DNA of 64,000 nucleotides from an uncultured Opitutia bacterium (GTDB lineage: Bacteria; Verrucomicrobiota; Verrucomicrobiia; Opitutales; UBA953), in contig CAIOAN010000009.1 of the NCBI GenBank assembly GCA_903855995.1, forward strand, positions 1 through 64,000. Reading direction: 5' to 3'. The translations under genes were made by a program, and so were the position numbers. The notes below the pieces were generated by a model. That model made no database searches, had not been told where the DNA came from, and saw only the letters and a list, made by a program, of their open reading frames with translations. The first letter of the stretch is position 1, and each line of letters starts with the position of its first letter. Shown in pieces: positions 17,540-25,233 of the stretch.

Positions 17540-19102
17540 ATGCCGGGCGACCACCCGACTTACAAAGCCATGAAAGCCGACAACGACCTTTACCGCCAGT
17601 TACGGGAGTTGCCTGCCGCCCAGCTCTGGAATGAAGAGGTTCCGAAGTTTGACCAGCTCGGCCCCAAGGAACGCAACCAGCAGGTGGCGCTCGTCCGGGC
17701 GGTGGGGGTGGTCTTTTCGACCTCCCGTAATCCGGAGATGAAGGCCGCGGTGAAGGCCTGGATGATCAGCCTGCTGCAGGACCCTTCTGAGAAGATTCGC
17801 CGGTACGCCACGGCCGCCATCCCGAAGCTGGGTGGCGACGAGGAGTCGGAACGCAAGCTGATCGATATTTTAAAGACGACCGACGTTGACCGGGAGAAGA
17901 AGAAGGTGGCTTCGGCCCTCGAGAAGATCGGCGGGGCCGCGACCCTTAAGGCGATGGCGGGTTCGGGCGAGAAGTTGCTCGATGAGCAGAAGATCCGAGC
18001 CAGCGTGGCCCGGCAGGAGGGCCCCAGTTCTGTTCGCCTGGATGCCGTCATTCCCAAGCAGACGGGACTTCGCCTGCACCTGCGTTGTCGCAAGGGTTTG
18101 GAATCGATCGTCGCCGATGAGGTGCGCGAAGATGAGGTCAATGGCGGCAAGTTTCGGGTCGTCGAAGTTCGCGGCTGTTTCGTTTCTGTCGAACCGAAGG
18201 AGGCCTTCTCCTTGGCTGAGCTCTACCAGTTGCGTTGCTTTGACACCGCCGGATTTTTCCTGGCCTTCATTCGTCAGCCAGGTTCGGCGGAGGCACTCGA
18301 TGTCTTAGCCAAGGCGATTGCTTCGCCGTTGTGCGAGAAACTTATGACAACGCTGACGCAGGGGGCCTTGCGCTACCGTCTCAGCATGACCGCGGAAGGC
18401 AATCATGACGAAGCGGTCATCAAGGTGGCGCAGAAGGCGTTCGCCTTGAATCAGCGGATTTTGAACGACGCTCGTGAGTCCCCTTGGTCCGTTGACGTCC
18501 ACTTCGACGAACGCAGCGCCTTGGTCGAGCTGCGCCCGCGCATCTCACCCAACCCCCGTCTTTATTACCGAACCGACGCGGTGAACGCCGCTTCGCACCC
18601 GCCGCTGGCGGCCTGTCTCGTGCGCGTCGCTGGTCGGCAGGATAAGGAAATCGTCTGGGATCCGTTCTGCGGTTCCGGACTGGAGCTCATCGAGGCCGCC
18701 TTGGCGGGCGGGGTGGGGCAGGTGGTCGGCACCGATATCGATCCCGCTGCGATTGCCATCGCCGAAGCTAACTTCACGGCCGCCAAATTACCCGGCACCA
18801 AGGCCGCGTTCCACACGGCCGACTTCCGCGACATCATCCGCATCCCGGAGCTAGACCGAGGCAAGGTCTCGCTCGTAATCTCGAATCCGCCGCTCGGACG
18901 TCGCGTGCGCGTGCCGAACATGCACGGCTTGTTCACCGACCTCTTCAAGATCGCGTCCGAAGTCCTGCGTCCGAATGGCCGACTAGTCTTTATCAATCCG
19001 TTGCGTTTGTCCTCGGTCGACCCCACGCTGCGCCTAGAGTCCAGCCGCACCGTCGACCTGGGTGGTTACGACTGCCGCCTCGAGGTGTACCGGAAGCGCT
19101 AA
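17540..19102 (+). CDS. HEAT-repeat / THUMP / RNA methyltransferase fusion
   Basis: 520 residues from the ATG at 17540 (a TTG at 17534 is in frame, and ATG 17570 is possible; no clear ribosome binding site marks any of them). Three parts are visible. Residues about 30-150 are helical with HEAT-like segments (DPSEKIRRYATAAIPKLG, then KKKVASALEKIGG). Residues about 175-290 resemble a THUMP RNA-binding domain (LRLHLRCRKGLESIVADEV). Residues about 335-520 are a Rossmann methyltransferase with the SAM motif DPFCGSG (374-380) and the catalytic motif NPPLG (449-453), as in the RlmL/TrmN group (UPF0020). It probably methylates a guanine N2 in rRNA or tRNA using S-adenosylmethionine. The leucine in NPPLG, where relatives often have tyrosine, and the HEAT front end are unusual. 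Target RNA unknown. Confidence 0.85.
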   Translation: MPGDHPTYKAMKADNDLYRQLRELPAAQLWNEEVPKFDQLGPKERNQQVALVRAVGVVFSTSRNPEMKAAVKAWMISLLQDPSEKIRRYATAAIPKLGGDEESERKLIDILKTTDVDREKKKVASALEKIGGAATLKAMAGSGEKLLDEQKIRASVARQEGPSSVRLDAVIPKQTGLRLHLRCRKGLESIVADEVREDEVNGGKFRVVEVRGCFVSVEPKEAFSLAELYQLRCFDTAGFFLAFIRQPGSAEALDVLAKAIASPLCEKLMTTLTQGALRYRLSMTAEGNHDEAVIKVAQKAFALNQRILNDARESPWSVDVHFDERSALVELRPRISPNPRLYYRTDAVNAASHPPLAACLVRVAGRQDKEIVWDPFCGSGLELIEAALAGGVGQVVGTDIDPAAIAIAEANFTAAKLPGTKAAFHTADFRDIIRIPELDRGKVSLVISNPPLGRRVRVPNMHGLFTDLFKIASEVLRPNGRLVFINPLRLSSVDPTLRLESSRTVDLGGYDCRLEVYRKR

Positions 19103-19114
19103 TTTTCTCCGCCA

Positions 19115-19477
19115 GTGGCCTCGCCGCGTTTCCAGTCCGTCGATGATTATCTGGCGTCCTTGGATCCGGTGAAGGCGGCGACTTTGCGGGCGGTAATCGA
19201 AGGCCTGCTCGAAGATTTTCCGGAACTCCAGGCGAAGATCGCCTGGAACGTGCCCATGCTGCATCGCGACGGGATGTATGTCGCCGGCGTCGCGGCCTTC
19301 GCGAAGCACCTGACGTTCGCGCCGTGGAGCCCGCACGTCATCAAGGCCTTCAAGCCGCGGCTGACGAAGTATGTGGTGCGCCAGAATCTTTTCCAGATAC
19401 CGGTGGACTGGAAACCGGACCGGGCGCTGCTCAAGGCGATGGTCAAGTCGCGTCTGGCCGAGCTCGACGCGGAGTAG
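19115..19477 (+). CDS. DUF1801 (YdhG-like) protein
   Basis: 120 residues from a GTG at 19115, 12 bases after the methyltransferase gene, so probably in the same transcript. The sequence opens with SVDDYLASLDPVKAATLRAVI and continues with AKIAWNVPMLHRDGMYVAGVAAFAKHLTFAPW, which matches the YdhG/DUF1801 fold. Some members (Bacillus Fra) act as iron chaperones; most have no assigned role. No signal peptide or membrane segment. The conserved tryptophan, the GMYVAG strand and the FAKHLTFAPW segment are present, so the fold looks intact. No cysteine or histidine cluster suggesting metal binding stands out. Function open. Confidence 0.8.
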   Translation: MASPRFQSVDDYLASLDPVKAATLRAVIEGLLEDFPELQAKIAWNVPMLHRDGMYVAGVAAFAKHLTFAPWSPHVIKAFKPRLTKYVVRQNLFQIPVDWKPDRALLKAMVKSRLAELDAE

Positions 19478-19489
19478 GCCAACGCAGAA

Positions 19490-19515
19490 AGCCTGCGACC
19501 GGGTGGTCGCAGGCT
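19490..19515. terminator. Bidirectional hairpin between the DUF1801 gene and tmRNA
   Basis: An 11-bp perfect stem (AGCCTGCGACC / GGTCGCAGGCT) with a GGGT loop. It begins 12 bases after the DUF1801 stop and ends 13 bases beyond the tmRNA 3' end, which comes from the other side. On the plus strand it is followed by AGTCCTTCTC and on the minus strand by TTCTGCG, so it can end both converging transcripts. Confidence 0.7.
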
Positions 19516-19528
19516 AGTCCTTCTCAAA

Positions 19529-19897
19529 TGGTGGAGGTGGTGGGAGTCGAACCCACGTCTTCCTACCCTTACGTCGTAACTTCTACATGCGTAGCTTCAT
19601 CATTGATCTCGATCGCGTTTGGGGATGAGCACCCGTGCGACCTATCTGTATTCTCACTTACCCCGGAGATAACAACTAGAGGAGGGGATCGCCCACGTTA
19701 ACCGAGCTGATCCAGGACTGCAGGCGCGCCCTGGGGCTCGTCGCTGTACTTAGGCAGCGAGCGCGAGAACGTTGTCGTTCTCGAACGTGATGGTGTTTTT
19801 AGCAGTTATAGTGCTGCCCGTTGGATTTAAGAGGTTACGAACTACCCTCTGCATGCCGTCGCGATATCTTGGCGGGAATCGAATCCGGAACACCCCC
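19529..19897 (-). ncRNA. ssrA: Transfer-messenger RNA (tmRNA)
   Basis: 369 nucleotides. The 5' end GGGGGTG (19897-19891) pairs over seven positions with the 3' end CACCTCC, followed by an encoded ACCA that ends at 19529. The T arm GTGGG-TTCGACT-CCCAC and the 5' GGATTCGA element are diagnostic. The tag frame opens at the GCT resume codon (19803-19801) and stops with TAA (19752-19750), encoding the 17-residue degradation tag AKNTITFENDNVLALAA; the ALAA end is the usual signal for ClpXP-type proteases. tmRNA with SmpB rescues ribosomes stalled on broken messages. The resume codon is inferred by analogy: a GCT preceded by a TATAACT stretch. The RNA is transcribed alone, facing away from the AEC transporter gene, with a strong promoter just upstream. 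Confidence 0.96.
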
Positions 19898-20201
19898 GAA
19901 ATGAGACGTCGGTCATTTGCGGGATCCGACTGAGAAGGAACGGCTTTCATTATCCACGCCTCCGCCGGGAAGTCAAGGGGGGGGCGGCGGCTAGGTGCAG
20001 GGGTGGTAGCGGTTGGCGGTAAGAATAAACCCCAAAGAGGGAGGGGGAGAGGTTAGGAATATGGGAGCGTTAAGGGATTATTGAGGTTTCGGGTTTGGCG
20101 GTGTGAGGTCTTTTCCTATCCGCTAACCGCCAACCGCCGACCGCTTCGGCGCGAAAATACTCTTTCCGCATGCGTCGCGCTCGGGATAGTTGGCCTTGTC
20201 C
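19898..20201. other. Divergent intergenic region between ssrA and the AEC transporter
   Basis: About 300 bases without a supported gene. The left part holds the ssrA promoter. A 12-base perfect inverted repeat, GCGGTTGGCGGT at 20009-20020 and its complement at 20126-20137, brackets a purine-rich stretch; AACCGCC-like units recur next to the right arm. No convincing promoter for the + strand transporter gene and no RNA gene was found. Confidence 0.4.
19949..19976 (-). promoter_or_regulatory. ssrA: Sigma-70 promoter of ssrA
   Basis: On the minus strand TTGACT (19976-19971) and GATAAT (19954-19949) are separated by 16 bases, one short of ideal. The predicted start lies about 45 bases before the mature tmRNA 5' end, leaving a leader that RNase P would remove. 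Confidence 0.62.
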
Positions 20202-21158
20202 ATGAATGTCTTCTCCGCCGATCTGGCGCTTGCCATCACCCGCCTGGCCCTGCTGATTTCGCTGGGCTGGTTCCTGGCGCGGCGCGGCTGGGTCGGGCCC
20301 CAGGAACGTCAACCGCTGATGCGGATTGTCGTCTGGGTCTTCTTTCCGGCGATGATTCTGTCGCGCGTCAGCAACAATCCGCTGATCTCCTCCGGCCCGA
20401 AGGCGTTGCTGTATGTCGGCGCAGGTTTTCTGATGATCATCGTCGGCTTCCTCGTGGCTACGGCCGTGGGGACGCTTTTCGGGGTGAAGGCCGGGGTCGC
20501 GCGACGATCCTTCGCGTTCTCCGCCGGTATTAATAATTTCGGATATCTAGGTATTCCGGTCACGGCGGCGCTCTTCAATCATGACGTCGTCGGCGTACTG
20601 CTCGTGCACAACGTCGGGGTGGAGGCTGCAATCTGGACGGTCGGGGTGGCGATGGTCTCGGGTGATTCGCTGGCCCGCGGTCTCCGGAACCTCCTGCAAC
20701 CGATGACGGTAGCGTTATTCGTGGCGCTGACGCTGAATCTTGCCGGCCTCGGCGGCACGATGCCGGTCCGTTTCCTGGCCGACCTTTGCCATAATATTGG
20801 TGAGTGCGCGATTCCGATCGGCACTTTGCTGACCGGGGTTTACCTGCATGAGAACATCGGTCAGTTCCGGATGCTGGCAGATGCCTCGGCATCTTTCGGA
20901 GTCATGGCGGTGCGCTGGGTCGTGATGCCGCTGGCCTTGCTGGGGGTCGCGGGGTGCTTCATTACGGATGACTCCCTTCGCCGGGTGATCTTGGTCCAGG
21001 CCGCCATGCCCTGCGGGATCTTCACCTTTCTAATCGTCGGACTCTACAAGGGGGACGTGCAGGTCTCGTTACGTTGCTCGGTAATCACGATGCTATGTTG
21101 CCCGTTGGTCACGCCTTTGTGGCTTTACGTCGGCTCCCGCTGGCTGGGTTTGGGCTGA
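20202..21158 (+). CDS. AEC-family permease (auxin efflux carrier / malonate-type transporter)
   Basis: 318 residues from ATG 20202 (a TTG at 20190 is in frame but less likely). The protein is almost entirely hydrophobic, with about ten predicted membrane helices. Family hallmarks are visible: the N-terminal RLALLISLGWFLARRGW helix, a break near FSAGINNFGYLGIPV in the first half, and the matching C-terminal QAAMPCGIFTFLIVGLYKGD segment, giving the two five-helix halves of the AEC fold. Characterised members move organic anions or auxin-like compounds out of or into the cell. The substrate cannot be told from sequence. It stands alone, with a 45-base gap before the next lipoprotein gene on the same strand, which could be read from the same transcript. 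Confidence 0.85.
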   Translation: MNVFSADLALAITRLALLISLGWFLARRGWVGPQERQPLMRIVVWVFFPAMILSRVSNNPLISSGPKALLYVGAGFLMIIVGFLVATAVGTLFGVKAGVARRSFAFSAGINNFGYLGIPVTAALFNHDVVGVLLVHNVGVEAAIWTVGVAMVSGDSLARGLRNLLQPMTVALFVALTLNLAGLGGTMPVRFLADLCHNIGECAIPIGTLLTGVYLHENIGQFRMLADASASFGVMAVRWVVMPLALLGVAGCFITDDSLRRVILVQAAMPCGIFTFLIVGLYKGDVQVSLRCSVITMLCCPLVTPLWLYVGSRWLGLG

Positions 21159-21203
21159 GCGTAACCTTTACTTGTGATATCCCATGGTTAGGCTGGCTCT
21201 CCT

Positions 21204-22586
21204 GTGCCCGTGCGTCTGTCCCTATCCATTCTCATGCTTGCCTTGACGGGCTGCGCCACGTTCGTGGAAAAAGATCCGCGGGTGCGGGCTTTTGGGGAAG
21301 AGGCCGAATTCGAGACCGCGGCGCAGATCGCCAAGGATGCCGGTGCCGATTCTTCCAAGGATGCGTTGGTGTGGAAGTTGGACGAGGCGGTGGCTCTCCG
21401 CGCCCAGGGTAAACTCCGGGAGAGCGCTAGGGTGCTCGAGGAGGTGGAGTCAGCTTTCCGGGCCGAAGAAGATAAGCCGGGGTTTTCGATTAGCGGCTCC
21501 ACGCTGGCCGCCTTCAGCAATGGTTACGCCGAGGAATATCGTGCCAAACCGTATGACCGTATCTATGCCTCGACCTATCAGGCGTTGAACCTGTTGGAGC
21601 TTCACGATGCCGCCGCCGCCCGCGTTTCCATGGCGCGATTACGCTTTGTGCAGGAAAGCTACGGCTCCGGTCAACTTTACCTGGCGGCCAAGCCGTCGGA
21701 ATCTAAATATGACGTGACCAAGGCAAGTCATGACGCCCGGACGAAGGAAGGGTTGAGCATGATCCAGGAGGATCTCGACGGCCTGACTTCGGGCGGTACC
21801 TACGACGACGCTTTCAGTCATTGGCTGCAGGGAATGTTCTTCCTGCGTCTCGGCGAGGGACCTTCTGATCGCGAGCGCGCCCGCAAGGAGCTTCTTGCCG
21901 CCAAGCATCTCAATGCCAATAATCCTGCTTTCGAAAAAGATCTGAAGGATTGTGAAGCAACCAGCGAGCCGGGTAGGGTGGTGTATGTGGTCGCCGAAAC
22001 GGGGATGTGCCCAGAGTGGCATGAGCAACGTGTCGACATCCCGCTCTTCGTGGTCGCTCCGCGCATTCCCTATGTCGGGGTCGCTTTGCCTGCCCTCCGG
22101 CCCTCTGGCCTGCGTTATAATTTGAAGTTACAATTGGACGGCAAGAATGTCGCATTAGACACTGCGGGTCGCACGGAGGCGTTGATTGCGAAGCATTTCG
22201 AGGCGGCTTTGCCAGGGATCAAAACACAGGCATTCACCGCGGCGGCCGTCAAAGCAACGGCCAGTTATCTCATCAATAAGTCCTCCGAGCAGGCGGCAAA
22301 TCGCCCGAATAGCGGCACCGGCGCAGGGCTTTGGTCGCTCGCGACCAAGATCGGCACCGGTCTGTATTCCTATAAGTCGACCAAGGCGGACCTACGTAAT
22401 TGGTCCCTGCTGCCGGCGACTTTCTCCGTGGCTCGCCTTGAGGCCCGCCCTGGCCAAAAGTTGATTGTCCCTGGGCATCCTGAGGCGAACCTGACCCTGC
22501 CGGAGGGCAAGGTTCTGCTTGTAAGCATCAAATCTACAAAAGAACATAGCCCCATTACCCTCCGCTGCACTATTCTCGTCCCATGA
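21204..22586 (+). CDS. COG3014-like lipoprotein
   Basis: 460 residues from a GTG at 21204. The N-terminus MPVRLSLSILMLALTGC has a lipobox (LTGC, modified cysteine 17), so the mature protein should be anchored to a membrane in the envelope. The first half is rich in alpha helices with TPR-like character (residues about 40-240, for example LNLLELHDAAAARVSMARL), and the second half is predicted beta-rich. The length and layout fit the COG3014 family of uncharacterised lipoproteins. The gene ends in an ATGA overlap with the YcfL-like gene, and an LpoB-like gene follows. I infer that the three products work together on the periplasmic face, probably in control of peptidoglycan synthesis, since LpoB activates PBP1b in enterobacteria. 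Family name moderately sure, role inferred. Confidence 0.7.
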   Translation: MPVRLSLSILMLALTGCATFVEKDPRVRAFGEEAEFETAAQIAKDAGADSSKDALVWKLDEAVALRAQGKLRESARVLEEVESAFRAEEDKPGFSISGSTLAAFSNGYAEEYRAKPYDRIYASTYQALNLLELHDAAAARVSMARLRFVQESYGSGQLYLAAKPSESKYDVTKASHDARTKEGLSMIQEDLDGLTSGGTYDDAFSHWLQGMFFLRLGEGPSDRERARKELLAAKHLNANNPAFEKDLKDCEATSEPGRVVYVVAETGMCPEWHEQRVDIPLFVVAPRIPYVGVALPALRPSGLRYNLKLQLDGKNVALDTAGRTEALIAKHFEAALPGIKTQAFTAAAVKATASYLINKSSEQAANRPNSGTGAGLWSLATKIGTGLYSYKSTKADLRNWSLLPATFSVARLEARPGQKLIVPGHPEANLTLPEGKVLLVSIKSTKEHSPITLRCTILVP

Positions 22587-23014
22587 AGAAGTTCTCCCTC
22601 CTCCTCGCCCTCGGTCTGCTGACCGGTTGCACCTCAATCATCCAGACCGGCGATCGCATCGAGCGTGGTCTCACTCCTCCCGATGCCGTCAACTACGTCA
22701 CGACCCGTCCCGAAGGCGGCTACACCCCGCAGATCACGGATAATCGTTTCGGTAACAAGATCGAGCTACTCGCCGCCCGCAAGTCCAAGACCGATGGCGG
22801 TTACACGCGCGTGCAGTGGGACCTCCGTAACGGCTCCTATCTCGGTCAGACGGCTAACATCAGCTTCGAATGGCTGGCCGCCGACGGTTCCGTGACCGAG
22901 CGCCAGGATAATTGGATCACAACTCCGTTGGAGCCGGGCGCGATCACCACCGTGACTGCCGTCGCGCTCAAATCCTCGTCGGCGGAATGCCGCCTGCGGA
23001 TCATCTCTCGCTAA
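22583..23014 (+). CDS. YcfL-like (DUF1425) lipoprotein
   Basis: 143 residues. The lipobox LLTGC (cysteine 16) marks a lipoprotein. The mature part has the single beta-sandwich-type DUF1425 domain: alternating strands such as NKIELLAARKSK, YTRVQWDLRN and ISFEWLAADGSV, ending in VTAVALKSSSAECRLRI. In Escherichia coli ycfL lies directly next to lpoB, and the same order is kept here, with the LpoB-like gene 8 bases downstream. Its ATG overlaps the stop of the COG3014-like gene (ATGA), so translation is likely coupled. The precise function of YcfL proteins is not known. Confidence 0.78.
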   Translation: MKKFSLLLALGLLTGCTSIIQTGDRIERGLTPPDAVNYVTTRPEGGYTPQITDNRFGNKIELLAARKSKTDGGYTRVQWDLRNGSYLGQTANISFEWLAADGSVTERQDNWITTPLEPGAITTVTAVALKSSSAECRLRIISR

Positions 23015-23022
23015 TCCCACCC

Positions 23023-23565
23023 ATGAACAAAATCTTCCTCTTCGCCTGCGCCGCCCTGATCGTGGGTTGCGACACTCCTGCCAGTTACAAGGACCCCAAT
23101 GGTCGCGACTTGGTGGTCAGCTTGGATAAGGTCAATATCCAGGATTTCGCCACCGCCGGCTCTCAGATGCTCCTCTCCATGGTGGACTCGCCCGCTTTCT
23201 CCAAGGGTGCTCCGGTGCTCCAGCTCGGAATGATCACAAACGATACCGCCAATAATTTTGATACGGCACTGCTTCTTTCCAAGATCACCGTGAAGCTCGT
23301 GAATGCCGGTCGGGTGACCCTCCTGGATAGCGATTCCATCGCCACTGCGGCCCGCTCGGCTTCAGGCATCTCCGCTACCAACGTACCCCATGCTGAATAC
23401 GTGCTGAAGGGTAAGATTCTCGAAGACCGCGCCAATGCTGGCAGCATCCGCCAGAACTCCTACATCTTCCAGTTGACCCTCGTCGAGGTGAAGCGCGGTG
23501 TCGCCGTCTGGACCGAGGAGAAAATCGTGACCAAGCAGGGCACGAAGAACTCGATCGGCTTCTGA
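23023..23565 (+). CDS. lpoB: LpoB-like penicillin-binding-protein activator
   Basis: 180 residues from ATG 23023. The lipobox ALIVGC (cysteine 16) fits an outer-membrane lipoprotein. The globular part shows the LpoB pattern: IQDFATAGSQMLLSMVDSP (helix), then a strand giving LQLGMITNDT, a helix FDTALLLSKITVKLVNAGRVTLLDSD, and the final strands YVLKGKILEDR and YIFQLTLVEVKRGVAVWTEEKIVTK. In enterobacteria LpoB reaches through the peptidoglycan to stimulate the class A synthase PBP1b. There is almost no disordered linker between the lipid anchor and the domain here, so its reach must differ from the E. coli protein. Last gene of the three-lipoprotein operon. Confidence 0.8.
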   Translation: MNKIFLFACAALIVGCDTPASYKDPNGRDLVVSLDKVNIQDFATAGSQMLLSMVDSPAFSKGAPVLQLGMITNDTANNFDTALLLSKITVKLVNAGRVTLLDSDSIATAARSASGISATNVPHAEYVLKGKILEDRANAGSIRQNSYIFQLTLVEVKRGVAVWTEEKIVTKQGTKNSIGF

Positions 23566-23616
23566 TATATCCCTCGCCAGTCCGGTGGGCTTCTTCCAAC
23601 CTGCGTCTCACCCGAG

Positions 23617-24654
23617 ATGCAGGTTGATTTTTTAATCATTGGCCAAGGCTTGGCGGGCTCCTTGCTCGCCAAGGAGTTGCTACAGCGTGGCCGGTCCGTC
23701 TGTGTGGTGGACGACGGTTGGAAGTCCGCTGCTTCGCAGGTCGCCGCCGGCCTGATGACTCCTTTGACCGGCCGTCGGTTCACCCTGACGAGGGGGTATC
23801 CGGCTTTATTCGCGACCGCTCAATCCAAGTTGGGTGGACTTGGCGTGTTTCGAGCAGCCTCGGTCTACCGGATGTTCGTCGATCAGGAGCAGCGCCTCCG
23901 GGGTCTGGGGCGGGCCGACGACGCCAGTTGTGCGCCGTTCGTCGAGCGTCTGACCCATGTTCAAGGTCAGTTGGACGAATCGCTCACCGATGAATTCGGC
24001 GGCTGTCAGATGCGTGGCGCCTGGGTGGATCTGCCGATGCTTCTCTCGCAGACTAAAGCCACTTTGTTGGCGGCGGGGGCTTATCGAACGGAATTGTTTG
24101 CACCCGAGGAGGTTGCGGTGCTCCCGGCTAAAGTTGTCTGGAAGGACGTCGCCGCGGGGGCTCTGGTTTACTGCGACGGCTACAAGTCATCCCAGCGCGG
24201 TCCGTTTACATACCTTCCATGGCAGCCCGCGAAGGGCGAGGCGCTGACATTGGCTTCCGACGCTCCGCAGCGTCCCTTCGTGCTGAACCGTGATGGTTGG
24301 GCGTTACCTCTCGGAGGCGGCCGCTGGCGCACCGGCACGAACTGGGCGTGGGATGAATTGAATGAAACGCCGACCGAGGCTCAGCGGACGAAACTTCTGG
24401 CAAGGTTTAGCGGTTATTTCCGCCACCCCGTGTGTTCGGAGGTCCTGGCCCACGTCGCCGGGGTGCGCCCTTGTACGGCCGATAACCATCCCTTCATGGG
24501 GACGCATCCGTCGCAGGGCCGCGTGCATCTCTTCAACGGTCTGGGCCCGCGCGGTTCCGTCTGGGCTCCGGCCATGGCGGCGGAGATGGCCGCCTACTTG
24601 TGCGACGGCACGCCTCTACGCAAAGAGTGCAACCTCGCCCGCTTTGAGGTCTGA
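23617..24654 (+). CDS. FAD-dependent oxidoreductase of the DAO family
   Basis: 345 residues. The N-terminal dinucleotide fold IIGQGLAGSLLAKELLQRG (residues 7-25) and the acid at VVDD bind FAD. The C-terminal part has the family's second FAD contact, the GVRPCTADNHPFMG segment, followed by NGLGPRGSVWAPAMA. This layout belongs to the D-amino-acid oxidase, glycine oxidase (ThiO) and MnmC C-domain group. The substrate is not clear; no thi genes are nearby. No signal peptide, so it should be cytoplasmic. It starts about 50 bases after the lpoB-like gene and converges on aroQ with six bases between the stops. A link to the lipoproteins is doubtful. Confidence 0.8.
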   Translation: MQVDFLIIGQGLAGSLLAKELLQRGRSVCVVDDGWKSAASQVAAGLMTPLTGRRFTLTRGYPALFATAQSKLGGLGVFRAASVYRMFVDQEQRLRGLGRADDASCAPFVERLTHVQGQLDESLTDEFGGCQMRGAWVDLPMLLSQTKATLLAAGAYRTELFAPEEVAVLPAKVVWKDVAAGALVYCDGYKSSQRGPFTYLPWQPAKGEALTLASDAPQRPFVLNRDGWALPLGGGRWRTGTNWAWDELNETPTEAQRTKLLARFSGYFRHPVCSEVLAHVAGVRPCTADNHPFMGTHPSQGRVHLFNGLGPRGSVWAPAMAAEMAAYLCDGTPLRKECNLARFEV

Positions 24655-24660
24655 GCCAGT

Positions 24661-25131
24661 TTATTTCTTCTTCGCCTTGGCGGCCTTAGCTGACTTGGCC
24701 ACGGCTTTTGCGACCAGGAAATCGACCGCGAGCAGGTAGCCTTCGAAGCCCAGTCCGGTGATTACCCCTTCGCAGGCGGAGGCCGTGACGGACTTGTGGC
24801 GGAACTCTTCCCGCTTGTAGATATTGGAAATATGCACCTCAACCGCGCGCATCCCGCTGCCGGCGATCGAATCGCGCAGGGCGACCGAGACATGGGTATG
24901 GCCTCCTGGGTTAATCACCAGGAACTTCACGCCCTTGTCGGCCCACTTCGCGATCGTGTCGATGATCTCGCCTTCGTGGTTGGACTGGAAGAAGCGCGTC
25001 TTCGTGCCGGCGGCCTTGGCGTGTTTTTCGATCAGCTTTTCGAGGTCGCCGAGCGTCTGGGTGCCATAGACCTCCGGCTCGCGCTTACCGAGTCGGTCGA
25101 GGTTAGGGCCGTTGATGACGCCGATTTCCAT
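24661..25131 (-). CDS. aroQ: Type II 3-dehydroquinate dehydratase
   Basis: 156 residues. It removes water from 3-dehydroquinate to give 3-dehydroshikimate in the shikimate pathway for aromatic amino acids. Signature pieces are all present: INGPNLDRLGKREPEVYG (with the catalytic arginine and tyrosine), FFQSNHEGEIID, INPGGHTHVSVALRDS and the catalytic histidine in EVHISNIYKREEFR. The INPG segment reads GGHTH where most members read GAYTH; the change lies beside the active site and does not remove a known catalytic residue. The C-terminus has a Lys/Ala tail (AKSAKAAKAKKK) that is longer than usual. The gene stands alone between the FAD oxidoreductase and the chagasin-like gene. Confidence 0.93.
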   Translation of the reverse strand: MEIGVINGPNLDRLGKREPEVYGTQTLGDLEKLIEKHAKAAGTKTRFFQSNHEGEIIDTIAKWADKGVKFLVINPGGHTHVSVALRDSIAGSGMRAVEVHISNIYKREEFRHKSVTASACEGVITGLGFEGYLLAVDFLVAKAVAKSAKAAKAKKK

Positions 25132-25233
25132 GGAGAAGGACTAGGGATTGGGATGGCTGGAGCAAGATGGAATCCCGCCCGGTCCCGCACCCTAGGGTTT
25201 TGACAGGTCACAGGGCTATGTCTCAATGAGGTG

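Noticed and set aside
17268-17540. A 90-codon minus-strand frame upstream of gltB
   Set aside because: It covers the divergent promoter region, has no homology-like features and overlaps the candidate gltB promoter.
19750-19950. A 66-codon minus-strand frame ending in NVLALAA
   Set aside because: It is the tmRNA itself read as protein. Only the last 17 codons (the tag) are translated, after ribosomes switch to the resume codon.
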